A stretch of DNA of 64,000 bases from Cunninghamia lanceolata (taxonomy: Eukaryota; Streptophyta; Pinopsida; Cupressales; Cupressaceae), in contig BSBN01001752.1 of NCBI GenBank assembly GCA_027924645.1, forward strand, positions 12,418,001 through 12,482,000. Reading direction: 5' to 3'. Position numbers and translations under genes: made by a program. Shown in pieces: positions 48,630 through 61,080 of the stretch. The stretch's first letter is position 1, and every line of letters begins with the position of its first letter. Under the pieces are notes generated by a model. The model did no database searches. It worked only from the letters and a program-made list of their open reading frames with translations, and was not told the DNA's origin.

Positions 48630-49080
48630 GTTTACAATACAAAAATTAGGGTTTAAATACATGATTTAGGGTTTAAAAAACACATAATTTAGGGTTTAAA
48701 ATACATAAATTGTATGGTTTATAATATGGAATTTAGGGTTTTAAATACATATTTTAGGGTTTACAATTTAGAAATTAGGGTTTCAAATAAACATTTTAGG
48801 GTTTAAAATTTAGAAATTAGGGTTTCAAATAGACATTTTAGGGTTTATAATTTAGAATCTAGGGTTTCATATCACATTTGAGTGCTTTATATACATGTTT
48901 TAGGGTTTCAAATAGGTATTTTAGGGTTTATAATTCAGAAATTAGGGTTTCAAGTCCACATTTGAGGGTTTTAATTACACATTTTAGGGTTTTAAATAGA
49001 CATTTTAAGGTTTATAATTTAAAAATTAGGGTTTCAAATTCACATTTGAAGGTTTTAATTATATGTTTTAGGGTTTAATT
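48630..49080 (+). repeat. Minisatellite carrying telobox word TAGGGTTT every ~21 bp
   Basis: About 16 exact TAGGGTTT copies plus degenerate ones (gagggttt, taaggttt, gaaggttt) lie in 450 bp, mostly 20-22 bp or twice that apart. The spacers alternate in type, for example aaaattt/ataattt + agaaat and caaata + (g/a)acatt, giving a ~42-bp double unit. The 66-codon ORF 48878-49078, with its repeated Phe-Arg-Val, is a shadow of the repeat. Confidence 0.9.
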
Positions 49081-49508
49081 TTTAGAAATTAAGGTATAAA
49101 ATATATAGTTTAGCATTTACAATATTATAATTTATCAAATAATGTAAATGAAATGGTTTGGTTTTGAGAAACACCTGAAGAAAGGAGAAAATTATTGATG
49201 TATATAGCTTGCTACCTGTCCACGTCAAACAAACCTCATGACCTCCATTTGAAGCTCACGTGGTGTGCATTCACCTGGTTTCACCGAGTAGAGTTGTCCA
49301 AGTCACCATGTGGGTTGAAAGCGAAGGTTTGTTGTTTTGCTTCAAGTAAAGAGAAAAATGAAATGAAAAGTAAAAACTCCAATTTTCTTGGCAAGTAATG
49401 TTTTTAAAAACAATAAAATAATGTGTTCATTCAAATGTGACCTTTGTTTGAAGGTTTTATTTTATTGATTTTGAAACAATAAAATAATACCTTCGAATGA
49501 AGGTAACT
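49081..49508. other. Short intergenic piece
   Basis: A G-box core CACGTG at ~49258 and small inverted repeats (caataaaata / ttttattg) at 49410-49480 are seen. A 67-codon ORF (49195-49398) has no recognisable content. Confidence 0.4.
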
Positions 49509-50289
49509 GTAGACATCTAAAATTGACCAACACCTCTAACATCATCTCTCGACATCACCTAGACATCCACATTGTGACACATTTATCCTAGGACCCCTTC
49601 ATGCCCCCTTCCATTGTCTAGTTAATTAAATAAATTATATTTATTTAATTAATTAGGAATAATCCCATTTTCCAAATTAATTAAATTAATTAATTAGGAA
49701 TAATCCCATTTTCCAAATTAATTAAATAAATTATCTTTATTTAATTAATTTAATCTTCCTACATCATTTCTATCTAATAAATAATTAAATAATTTTATTA
49801 TTTGATTAATTATTTTCCACTTGTCCTAATCCTCATCCACTGGCCACAAATAATAAATAAGAGTCGCATGACTAGCTAAGAACTTATCCAGATTCATTGA
49901 ACCTAGACACTCCCGCAAAAGTCAAACTAACTTTTCATCTCCACCACTCATTTCATACTACATCTCTCAATCTTAGCCATTCACATAAGAATGCCCTATA
50001 TGCTTCCATCTTTCACCTCTTAATCATAGCCATCGATCCCATCACCCAAAAATCTATAAATCAAACATCAACTAAGTCATTTTCATCAAGAGCTTTGAAG
50101 ATAAGGTGATGTTGTCAAAGTGAGCAACCAACATATATTCATACAAGCATTATCAAGAGCATATCAAGTGGAGCTAGGGTGCACTCCATTTCTGCTCTAT
50201 CAGAGGAGAAAGAATGACTTGAGGTGAAGGTATTATGTTGATTGCATTTATCTTTATGTTATTGATCTCTTATTATTTTCTTGTCTTCA
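49509..50289 (+). repeat. 5' LTR of the LARD-like element (781 bp, end inferred)
   Basis: The start is fixed by the match to 59634. The end is inferred at CA (50289), just before ttttggcatgctcagtggga, which resembles motifs seen just inside plant LTR elements. TATA-like atctataaatc is at ~50049. Palindromic AT units (aattaattaaataaatta..) repeat inside, twice here and three times in the 3' LTR. Confidence 0.7.
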
Positions 50290-52430
50290 TTTTGGCATGC
50301 TCAGTGGGACCCACGTCCCTTGATCTATTTTCTTTTGGAGTTTTTGTTAGCTTTTGGTTGCATGTTTATGCTCTTTTTAGACAAATCTTGGGGGTGACCT
50401 ATTGTAGGGAGTGCCCTATAGAAAAAAGGACCTCATGGTTGAGTCTGGAAGGCTCAAAAACCATAGGATCCACATAAAGGATGATATATTTTGAAGGCAA
50501 ATCTTTTAGTATGCAGATCTGCACTGTACGGTCCATGCGGTATGGACCTTCTGTACGATACCTATGCATAGTCTATGTTATCATTCACATTATTCACATG
50601 GTTTGAAATTTTTTGTGTTTTAAACCACTGATTATCTCCTTTTACCTATAGGGTTATTACGTAAAGGCTTTATCTTTCTGTTGGTCCTTTTGTCCTTTGC
50701 ATTGTCCTTTTCTTTGCAAAGGTATGTATGTAATCTTTAGGGGTCTTCCACTTTATCTAGGGGTTGTGAGCTTTTACCGTGGGTTTTTATAACCACTTAA
50801 TCTAATGGTGTCCACACCTCCAATCTCTCCCATTTAACCCTCAGTTCCATGGGATTTTAGCCAGTGGTCCCAACCAGCCCCGTGGGGGCTAAGTCTAATG
50901 TCACCTTCCAATCACCAGGAAACTTCCTCATTGCCCGCTCCACCATTGATTCCATAACCCTCAGCTTTGGTCATATGGATGACCAAAGGCAGCGTTTTAT
51001 TTCCAACCGCCAACAATAACTACCAAGTGGCTGACCTTGAATGTGACTACTCAAACGTAGACCACTAGCGGTTAACCTAACCACCAGCTAGAGACCCCTT
51101 CTCCTCCTAGGTCCAAAACTAGGCTTTTTTTCATTTTCCCATAACGTGTGCTAGGAGTGTTAGATTTTCATAAAATTACCATCATTGGAAAGCTAATTTT
51201 CTCGACTTCATTGTACAATAGGTATTTTTATCAAATTTTGTATGTAAAATTAGATATAACAATTTGAAATCATTGTATGCTTGCAAACTTCAATTGCTTA
51301 TAACTTTTGCATATTAAATCAAAATTCAACGATTTTTTTAAAATTACATAGAAAATCATAAGGAATATGTTGGTGACATCTAATCTACTGTGTGATCACT
51401 ATTATTTCTAATTTTTGGTAGATTTATCATTTTTGAGCTAACACTTTTTTGTAGCTTCACGCTTGTCAAAGGCTAAAATTTCTCAAACTGCTAACAAGTG
51501 TAGTGAAGGCTTGATTGTCCAAGACTTGTCTTTCAAAACCCCTTGTGCTTTCTTTGTTTGGTGAATTTTGTGTGTTCTTAGGTGTGTATATGCTCTTCCC
51601 TTACATTGAAAGGTGATCTTAGGAATCAAAAACACCCTTTGAGCACTTTCATTTTCACAACACACATTGATTTCTAAGGGTCAATTAATCTTGCTTGTGT
51701 GGATCAAGTGTGTGTGTATACACCACAATGTGATCTTGGGGATCAAAAACACCTCTTGGTTTACTTTTGTCACCCAAGGAACCAATTTGTATATGCTCTT
51801 CCCTCGCGTTGCAAGACGATCTTGGGAATTAAAAGCACTTGGAATCCTTTCCCATTAGGAGGCCTTCTTGGGGGTTTCATCACCTTAAGGTATGATCTCA
51901 ACCACACATTTCATTGGGGTATATCAAGGGGGGAGAACAAAAGTTATACCTTAATCTAGTCATCGTCATGTTTGGCACAACCTTAGGGCACCTGGTGATT
52001 TAGGACACAAGGTGAAGGGATCGTTTGAGCTTATGCTCCAGTCCCACTCTTATAGATAGACTAGTGTTCATGGACTTGGGCCCTTCATACCTTGTGTATA
52101 TCAAGGACTCCCCTAGAAACCTTGTTTATCATAGCTTAATACCTTTCGGTCATTATTCCTTATGATGCATTGTTGTTGGGGAGGAGAAGATACTCATACA
52201 TTATTTCTAGTGAGATAGATAGAGCTCACTTTGGAAAAGACTTTTCACCTCCAAGGTAAGGGATTTCTTGTGTATGTGGCTATCCCTGTCTATCCATCAC
52301 TAGATAAATAGCATATTGTGATTCCACAAGGATTAACACTCCCACTTGAATAATCTAGAGTGTTATTGTGTTTGGTGTGTGTGTTCATTTTTCAAAACTC
52401 ATGCACTTTCCTAATCCAAAATTCAAATCC
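50290..52430 (+). other. LARD internal region, non-coding leader
   Basis: No coding sequence is supported. Three degenerate ~50-bp units ((t)gtatatgctcttccct..gatctt.g.gaat.aaaa.cac) lie at ~51587, ~51713 and ~51788. Confidence 0.5.
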
Positions 52431-53763
52431 TTTGCAAACTTGTGCATGTAATGTGAAATCTATTATTTCCAAAATTGTCTAAGGTTAAGCTTCTATCCAT
52501 CCCTAATCACCTTTTAATCATCCATTTTCATTCAAATATAATTTATCCACCTCATCTAATTTAATCCACATCACCTCCTACTTATCACCTCATTCAAATC
52601 ATCCATATCATATCCTAATCCCCTACTCATCCATTTTAGGCACCTTATCCTCTCATCATCCTAATCAAGTCCAAATCCAACATCATCCTAATCAACCCTT
52701 TTATTCTAATCACCCATCCTCATCATCCATAATCATCCTAATTATCCCCCTAATCATCCTAATCATCCATCTTGTCCTAATCATCCTAGTCATCTTATCA
52801 CTTCATCCTAATCATCCTATCCACACCAATCTAATCTTAATCTATCATTTAGGGCCCTAATCCTAATCAATTTGCTTGATCCAACCAAGGTCCTAATCCG
52901 AATCCATTGTATCCACTTAATCCACTTCCTAATCACAATCATCATCCTAATCATAATCCCATCGTTGAGCTTAATCCAATCCATCCTCATTCTAATCAAT
53001 CCAATCCTTAGTCTATCATCCTTCATCCATCATCATTTATAATCCACTATCCCACTCCAATCTCATCATGAATCCTTAGCATAATCCAACCTCATCCATT
53101 ATCATCCTTAATCCACATCATAATCCAATAACTAAGCTTAAGCCAATCCCTTTATCCACCTAATCCCATTTCAAACAAGTCTTCATCTAATCCATTTATC
53201 ACTCACCCATAATCAATCACCCATTATCCATCTATCTATTTCAATTAACATCCTTAATCAAGAATAATCCTTTGAAAATCAAAATTTGGTTAAGACTTAG
53301 CCTCCCTCAACCCCATACACTTTCATCCAAATCTTAATCAATAATTATCCAAATCATTATCAAAATCCTTCTTCCAAAGGTGCTAGTTCTAATCCACAAT
53401 TGTCCATTTCAAATCCAACCTTCAAATAAAAAATCAAGACCTTAAGTTGATCCAAATCCTTAGTCCAAACTTGCTTAAGAACATTTCACATCTTAAGTAT
53501 AATTATCAAATCCCATCAATTCCTACTTAAGAACTTTGCCTATTTTAAGTACAAATCAAGTCCAATCAACACTTGCTTAAGAACTTTACCTATCTTAAGT
53601 ATAGAGATCCATCCCTCATTCAATCAAATCAAATCATTTTAAGGTCTTGACATTTGATCCCCAATCATCCATCATTATATATCTTCCAAACCTCATCTCA
53701 ATCAATTGAAATCTCCATCCAAGACATCACTTAATCATAATCCAACACCTACATACAAACATC

Positions 53764-54817
53764 ATGAGATGGTTTGACAAATTCATTATGGAAGTTAAAA
53801 TGTCTATGTCAAACCCCATTCCTCAACCATACCTCCAATCCAACCAATATCACTATCATATACCATGCACATATCCTAGTGAACCTTATGATTTGGATAG
53901 AGATGAACATGATACTACCTATCTCGATGTGATCATTATGAGAAAATTCTCCCCAAGTTTACATCATAGATCCATGAATGCTTGTAACCATCAAGATCCT
54001 TTAAAACAAGAGCATGCTAGTGCTATCTATCATATAGGTTGACATCAAGCATCCCTCAACCATCATTATGGTACCTTTGACCAAGGAAATACTAGCCTAG
54101 AACAAGATCTTATAAAACAATGTAGGGATGAACTCAATATCCTACATGCACAATTAATGGATATAAATCCTCCACCTTCCAATCCATCAATCCCTATAGT
54201 CCTTCATCATAATATCCCTCCAACCCTCATAATCCTAATCCATAGTCCACATACCTTCCAAACTCTCAATCCCTTCAATCCATCCATCACAATATCCCTC
54301 AAAACCTTCTAATCATAATCCATTAGCCCACATACCTTCTAATCAATCAATCCCTTCAATCCCTCCATCACAATATTCCTCCAACCCTCCATTAGGGGAG
54401 TCCATAGAAATAGATTTACAGAAATTAGTTCAAACAAACTTGATTAAACTTCCTATGATAAAAGCATACAATGAAATCCTATTTAAGCCCCTCTGGTTTA
54501 AATATCATGAATATTGTGATTACCATAAGGTAAAAGGCCATAATACACCCAATTGTGTGAGACTTAAGAATTGCATCCAAGATCTCATTGACTATGGTAA
54601 AATTTTGATTAATGATCCCCCACCAACTCCTCATGTCAAACCAAATTATCCTTTTCAGATGGTATCCAAGGACTATTGGAAAGGAATCCAAAACCATCAT
54701 GAAATCCAATGCCTATCCTTGAACCTATTAAAGATCCTTAAAGCACCATGCATATTCCTCCAATACCATCATGCAGTACAATGCCTATCAAGCCTATTGA
54801 AGAACCTCTTACCATAA
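53764..54817 (+). pseudogene. Gag-like ORF remnant with CX2HX4HX4C knuckle
   Basis: From ATG 53764 a 92-codon His/Pro/Asn-rich frame runs to a stop at ~54042. It is followed by broken reading and then an open stretch 54440-54817 with YCDYHKVKGHNTPNCVRLKN at ~54512-54571. The spacing C-x2-H-x4-H-x4-C resembles the knuckle variant in gag of plant Ty3-gypsy (Tat-like) elements (family knowledge; lineage is inference). The Tyr/Leu/Ile-Gln-Asp-Leu-Ile part that follows also fits that setting. The frame is broken by several stops. Confidence 0.55.
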
Positions 54818-56249
54818 GTGCAAGTTAAGATCCATCATGTAACCATGTTGTCAACCATCCAAAGAATATCAAGCCTATCCAAGAAACTTCCACTTTCATC
54901 CAAACTGAAGAGCTATGTAAAGAACTTTTCCAAAAGCATGATCAACATTGTCCATCACCAAATCAAGATCAAAGCATCCCCAATCAGCCTATTTATAATA
55001 AATATCAAACTCTTCACGTTAATCCTCTCTATGATCAAGATCCTATCCATGAGCAAGAAATCCAAATTCCTCCTATCCATAGTTCAATTAATCCTATCAA
55101 TCATCCCACTAGTTCTATCTATCATCCAACAACATCCACTTCCCATGGTCAGACACTTGGTCCCAAAGAAAATATAGACAATCAAACAAATATATTGGAT
55201 CATATCAAACCACATCTTAATGAGCATAATGATAATCAAGGTCCAAGCACCGTAACTCATCCTTTTCATGATCCTACACCATCTCCTATTGATCCTTACC
55301 AAATCAAACCTATCCAAAATCCGTCATCCTATCTCCTTGGACCCAAAACCTTCATCTATGGTGGTTCTCTAATAAGAGAGGAGAAACTTCTATCCACCAC
55401 CCATCCTCTCCCATCTAATAATGGAATCGCGTCTTGTTTTCAAAACAACAAACATCCCATCGTACATCACATGCTCCAAAACATGAATTATCAAGGAAAA
55501 GGCTTAGACCTCCATGAACAAGGTATCTTGGAGCCCATCCATATCCAAATCCATCCATGCTCGGATGGCCTTGGCTACATATCCCAAAGACAATAGTCCA
55601 AACATGTTGGTACCACCCACACATCTCATAACCCATCTTCTTCTGATCCCAAGATAGGTGCCCCCCATCACACCTCCAAGTCATATGTTGCCATCCCACC
55701 TCCTCCATCAATCAAAATCTCCTCCCATCCCTAAATCCACTCTTCCTGCACTCCTCCCAACTCCCAATATTCCCATCCTCAAAAACCCCTCATCCCTCCA
55801 TCCACACATCTTGCTTCCTTAAATCCCCTAAAATCCCAAATCATGGTCAATGAATGCACACATCATTTAAACATGAAGGTAGCACAAAACCCATGGGATT
55901 CAAAAATAATCATTTGGATGCCTCTACCCATAAAGCAAAAAATCCACATAATTCTAAGAGCTATCATGCCATAGTGCATCAATATACAAAATCAAAGCCA
56001 AATCCAAAATCCAAAAGGCTACACAAGCCCACACCTCCAAAAGAAAATTCCAAAACAAAAATGGTGTGGGTCCCCAAGCAAAAAGCAATCAATCCAAATG
56101 GAGCATTCAAATCCCACTCTATCAAAAATCCCAAATCCCAACAATCCCACACCCAATCAAAAAATCCTTTGAATCCTAAGTTCATTTGGGTCCCTAAATC
56201 CCCAGATAGGCAATCCCAAAATCCCCCATCCCAATCCCATAATCAATAA
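54818..56249 (+). pseudogene. Continuation of LARD ORF, low-complexity, unrecognised
   Basis: Open pieces 54818-55177, 55195-55596 and 55854-56249 follow one another in different frames with the same His/Pro/Ser/Asn/Lys-rich make-up. The last has two related motifs, MVWVPKQK (~56060) and FIWVPKSP (~56182), set in Lys/Ser/Gln/Pro-rich repeats, which hints at an RNA-binding tail of gag. Function is unknown. Confidence 0.4.
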
Positions 56250-56629
56250 TCCCCATTACTCCCCACTCCTCATTATAATCAAAAGCTTTAACATCCACTA
56301 CAGTGTGTGCAAAAGTTAGTCTTGGTTCCCTTTTACCCCATGATATTTTTGCATACCCCCCTTCTCCCACTGTGTCTCCACTATCCTTCATATCTCCCCC
56401 ATCACATCCCAATGATCCATGCCTTAGGATAATCCATCCATCCTTCATACTCCATCTCCATCTCATGCCATCATCTACCAACATACATGTGCATAATAAC
56501 ACTTGACATGTTCCATGTGCCGCATCTATCCATAAATGGGACCCTATCACCTTGCTATGGAAACAGACGCTCAAGTCCCCATCTTCTTCCAAATCCTTTC
56601 CTCCATGCTTCCCCCCATCCCATCCAAAT

Positions 56630-56656
56630 AGAGAGAGAGAGAGAGAGAGAGAGAGA
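56630..56656 (+). repeat. (AG)n microsatellite
   Basis: 27 bp of uninterrupted AG dinucleotides. Confidence 0.97.
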
Positions 56657-57048
56657 TTAAAATAGTAAGAGAAATCATTCATCCAATGGTGAAAACTATT
56701 TCATGGAACCTTGGTTAAGTGCCATGATGAAAACCCATTTATGGACATCATTTGTAGATCAATTGTCTATGTACCTTACACTGAGGGGCAAGATGTCTCA
56801 ATATCATACTATCATTTCTCTCCTATCCTACCATCCTCATCCATTATATCCACTTACCTATCCCATTACACCAACCTATCCTCCCCTCCTTTTGATCTTG
56901 ATCTTAAAGACAGAGGCAAAATGTTAAAAAATGCTTTGGACATCTCTTGATGTGCTTAATCTTTTCCAACCAATCTTATCACCCTTCTCATTGCAAGCAT
57001 TATACCATAGAGTTAACCGTGGCATATCTAGAGTGGGCCATGTTATTC

Positions 57049-58017
57049 GGGTAAAAGCACAAAGTTGTGTCACACTTTCAGCCAACTTATCAGCACAAGT
57101 GAATTTAAGTATTTCTAACTAAAAATCAATTTTGATCAAACATATGATCTTGTAAGATTCATTCTAGCTAAGTTAGATATGTCCACAACTTTTCCAACTA
57201 AAATTGTTGGCTTAATGCATATGTAGCACCACTATGAGGCTAATTTACCAAAAAAATAAAATTATTTGAAAAACTTGATATTTCAACAACTTCTACTCAT
57301 GTAAATAACATTTTTTTTTAAATATAAAAATACCCTTTTGTAGATCTATAAGTTTAGTTTTCAAAAAATATTTTTTTTATAGTTTAATTATTAGTTATAT
57401 TTTCCTTTCTATTTTTACTAAAAGTAGGTTATGAGGACAAAACATTAGGTCGATTACCATGTCAAGGAAAAATAGTAAAATTTATTAAAAAAAATTGAAA
57501 AAAATATGATGCACTAGATAAAAGAATCTATATCAAGATGGTATAATTTTTTTTCTATTTTAGATAAATAGTTAATATGAAAGTTGACATTGAATGGAAA
57601 CAACTACGTTTTAATACATGCACATTTTATTATTTATTTAAAAATATATATTTATCAAAATTGGAAAAAAAATTATATCCATGCACTAAAGTTTCAAGTT
57701 ATAAATACACACAAAAAAATTGAAGAGAAAAAATAAAATTTACTATATAAAGATTGACGTCTCATGTAACTTCATTTTTTAGCATTTTATCAGCAACTAA
57801 ATTATAGTGTCAATTTATTAAAAACTATATTCAAATAATTTTTTAAGTTTTTTCAAAAAATACAAACATAAAATATACTAAGAAATAAATTGTTTATTAG
57901 TTTACATCATTTCAAAATTCAAAACATATGTCACTTTTTAGTGATTCAAGTTTAAAAGTTGGATCAACGTTAGCTGTTTCCTTTGTAAAAGTGTGACACA
58001 ACTTTGTGCTTTTACCC
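57049..58017. mobile_element. Non-autonomous DNA transposon, 969 bp, 30-bp TIRs
   Basis: Perfect inverted ends gggtaaaagcacaaagttgt.. at 57049-57078 and 57988-58017. ATTC flanks both sides (57045-57048, 58018-58021), a possible 4-bp TSD. The inside is AT-rich and non-coding. Superfamily is not assigned: the TIR sequence and 4-bp duplicate do not fit the common plant types hAT (8 bp), Mutator (9-11 bp), CACTA or PIF (3 bp). Confidence 0.85.
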
Positions 58018-58021
58018 ATTC

Positions 58022-59633
58022 CTATGTTAAATAGTCCTTGGATATCACATCTTGAACCCCTCCATCCATCTATCATGTATCCCCCATCTATCCTATCCAC
58101 TGTTACCAATCCTTTAATCCATCCATCCAATCCTCCTTTCATCCTTGCCCCTAGACTTGGGTTTCCCTTTTTATTGGTATCTAGAAAAAGGGTATCCAAA
58201 TCCAATGCAACCAATCATCACACAAAAAATCCAAGCAATAAATCCAAGTGCAAGCAAACCTTAATCCACACCAATCTAGCTAAGCAATCTAGCCAATCAC
58301 CAAAAGTATCCAAAAGTTTTTGTTCCCAACCTTGATGCAAACCTGATCTACTCAAGTCATCATCATCATTATCATCAAGATATATTGTTCCCAATCCTTG
58401 TGTTGTTCTTAGTACAACAACACTATCCTAATCAATCAATCAATCCTAACCAATTATCTATCAATCAATCATGGTGTTGTTCTATGACCAACAACACTAT
58501 CCTTATGAATCAATCAATCAATAATCAATTTTTGGCTTGACAAGGGTAATAACCTTGTTTGTTTTTGAATCATTTGTGCATGCTTGCTTGCTTTCTTGTG
58601 TGTGATATCATTTTACTTGCATTTGTATCAGTCCTTGCAGCATACTACCACAATGACATTGTCACATCCCATTTGCTTTGCCTAGTTAATTATTAATTAA
58701 TAGAATGATTAGAAAAGATAATTGCGTATGAAAAAATTGTCTTTTGAATTTAAATTGAAATGATTTCTAATAATGTTTACTCATTTACGAATTTATATTA
58801 GATATCATCTTGGTGATGATTAATTATGTGTTATGTTTCTGTAAAAGCGACAAGAAATACTAATGCTCTCTCTCTCCCCTTCTCCTATATAGATTTTATT
58901 TATGGTTTCAGGAAGTATGAACCTAAATCAGTTAATGTAAATGTAAAATTTATTGGAGATGTTGTATTATGTGATACTCTTAAAGATATTATAAGGTCAT
59001 GTTGGTGTTTAAGGACTAAGACTTGAATGCATTTCAAGGGTAGATGTCTAGCCTTATTGTATCATGCATTGATTATTGTTTATTTTATGATTGAATGTAA
59101 GTGATGTGAGATATTTAGATGAAATAAAAAATAAAAAATTCTCCTTTTCTTTTAGTAATTATTACTATTTTATTGTTATATATTTGGTTGGATCTTATAG
59201 ACATCATGGATGGTCTTCCATATTAGTGCCATAAGATATATGTTTGCTTACAACCTTTTTCTTTTGAGTCAATCCTTTATGCACAAGATACATTATCACC
59301 CTGGTCTTTATACCTTGGTGCAAAAATTCTAGTACTATATCAAAATCCATGGTTGCTCACCTAATGTAGCATAACATATTATTCCTCTATTTCATCCATC
59401 CCCTAGCTTTTCTCCATCCATCAACCAATCAGTTTCATCCATTTAGAGAGCATACCTGTGTTCTTCTAACCTGCCTATCCTCTTGAGGGGTCATCCCGAT
59501 CCCATCTCTCCATCATTCCTTCTCATCACTTCTCTGAGTGGCTAGAGCATCCATTTCTAGTCATTCATACCTTATCTTCTTTGAAATGATGTTACTTATC
59601 TTAATCACAATGTCATCTCAAAGAGGCGCAAAA
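58022..59633 (+). other. LARD internal region, 3' part, non-coding
   Basis: The G-poor pattern returns at 58022-58330 with a 109-codon low-complexity ORF (58006-58335, overlapping the TIR). Two small hairpins of the type gtgttgttct-loop-acaacaacac lie at 58399-58424 and 58472-58500 between caatcaatc runs. The rest is AT-rich. The purine tract before the 3' LTR is at ~59620-59633. Confidence 0.5.
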
Positions 59634-59934
59634 TGTAGACACCTAAAATTGACCAGCACTTCTAACATCATCTCTCGACATCGCTTAGACATCCACATTG
59701 TGACACATTTATCCTAGGACCCCTTCATGTCCCCTTCCATCATCTAGTGAATTAAATAAATTATATTATTTTAATTAATTAGGATTATCCCATTTTCCAA
59801 ATTAATTAAATAAATTATCTTTATTTAATTAATTTAAATCCATTTCCTCCATTCCCAAATTAATTAAATAAATTATATTTATTTAATTAATTTAATCCAT
59901 TTTCCCCTTTAGTCAAATTAATTAAATAAATTTT

Positions 59935-61080
59935 GCCTGATAAAGGGCTAGAACCTGATCCAGTCAAATCAAGATGAGGTGGCACCATACTGAAGGCTTT
60001 GATGGGTAAGAAAGGATAGGATTCTGTGAGAGGATGCATGGGTAGTTAGTCATCATTAAAGGGAGCTCCATTTTCCATGTTGCAGGTTTTATTATTTCGA
60101 AGGATGGTCTAGCACATTTGGGGAGATTGCTTTCCTCGATATGAGTAGGTCTCTGCATGCGAAGTGCCAGCCTCATTTAATCATTGGCTTTCCCTTCTCT
60201 TTTCATTCCCTCTCTGCAAGCGTAAGTTGTATGACTGAGAGAGGAGAAGGTTTCATGGTTGGTAATGGTGTGGAAGGCTCCAAGACTGCCTCGACTCCTC
60301 TGAGGCATCACAAGATACCTAGAAAGTAGTTGGATAGGTCAGTCGATGGAGTGATGTGGAAGAAGAAGGTAGTGAAGAAAAGGAATCCAAAAATCCTCAG
60401 CAAACAGATGCTTGCAGATACGGTTGATATCATCAACTCAGAGATAAAAAACCCAATGCTAAGGCACTAGGTGGGAAGGATTATTGACATAGCTAAGGTG
60501 GTGGAGGCTGAGGAGAACAATGGGCTAAGGGAGGCTTTGTCTTCCTTTCTGTTGAATCCAAATACCTCGTGTGGCCATTGGAATGTTTTTAGAACGGCTC
60601 AATCCCTCACGGTGGCCATGATGACTTCTGTGGCAGCGTCGTCTACCTTGGTGCATGAAGATGTGGAGGAATTATCAAAGGATTCACAGCTCAACCTGAA
60701 GTTTATTCTGGACCATATTCACAACTTGTACAATGGGCAGATCAATCTAAGGAAGCTAGTGGAATGGTTGGCAGCAAAACTAGACATCCAGGTTGCAGAG
60801 GAGGACAAGACTAAAATTTGTTGTACCTGCGATGATGAGGCTGACATTGTCAATCTCACTAGGTTTGATGCAATTTAGGTTTCAAGTCAATATGTTTGGT
60901 TTTGCTTCTCCTTGGCATTTTTCTGAACAATGCTTGTGTATTTGGGGTTTGGCCTTGTAATTTGCCTCCCCTTTTTGTTGTTTCTAAGCTCAGACAGATA
61001 CAAATCTATAATACAGGGTAATGGCCCTAGTTTTATATATGGGTCCCTGGTCCCTCACCAAGGTATAATATATCAAAAAA
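59935..61080 (+). mobile_element. Poly(A)-tailed non-LTR retroelement, 1146 bp, 20-bp TSD
   Basis: aaattaattaaataaatttt is found at 59915-59934 and at 61081-61100, right after a short poly(A) end (tatcaaaaaa). Removing the insert and one copy restores the palindromic AT unit seen elsewhere in this LTR family, which proves the empty site. Long TSD, A-tail and lack of LTRs mark target-primed reverse transcription. It carries one ORF of unknown type and no reverse transcriptase. Confidence 0.87.
60141..60878 (+). pseudogene. ORF of the poly(A) retroelement, unknown protein
   Basis: One frame from ATG 60141 to TAA 60876-60878 (about 245 codons) is broken only by two TAGs (~60327 and ~60468), both in Gln-like settings. 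No indel is seen. First part: Ser/His-rich. Middle: basic MWKKKVVKKRNPK (~60354). Then a helical part: DIAKVVEAEENNGLREALSS, an Ala/Ser/Thr stretch, VHEDVEELSKDSQLNLKFIL (~60654) and LRKLVEWLAAKLDIQ. It ends with ICCTCDDEADIV, a Cys pair. I do not recognise the family. It could be an ORF1-like factor of a LINE or a captured mRNA. The last 135 codons (60471-60878) are fully open. Confidence 0.55.

Larger units (their letters stand above)
52431..56300 (+). repeat. Strongly G-poor, low-complexity tract (tcctaatcatccat-like)
   Basis: For almost 4 kb the plus strand is built of A, C and T with very little G. Degenerate words of the type (cctaatcat)n, (tccatcca)n and aatcccat prevail, densest at 52540-53250. 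The complementary strand is thus C-poor. Minus-strand ORFs rich in Ile/Arg/Met here are by-products. Coding-like islands (53764-56249) lie inside. Confidence 0.85.

Noticed and set aside
48640..49076. True interstitial telomere tract
   Set aside because: There are no back-to-back TTTAGGG units; each sits in a ~21-bp unit with AT-rich spacers.
52817..53026. Minus-strand Ile/Arg/Met-rich ORF
   Set aside because: It is the reverse complement of the tcctaatcatcc low-complexity tract.
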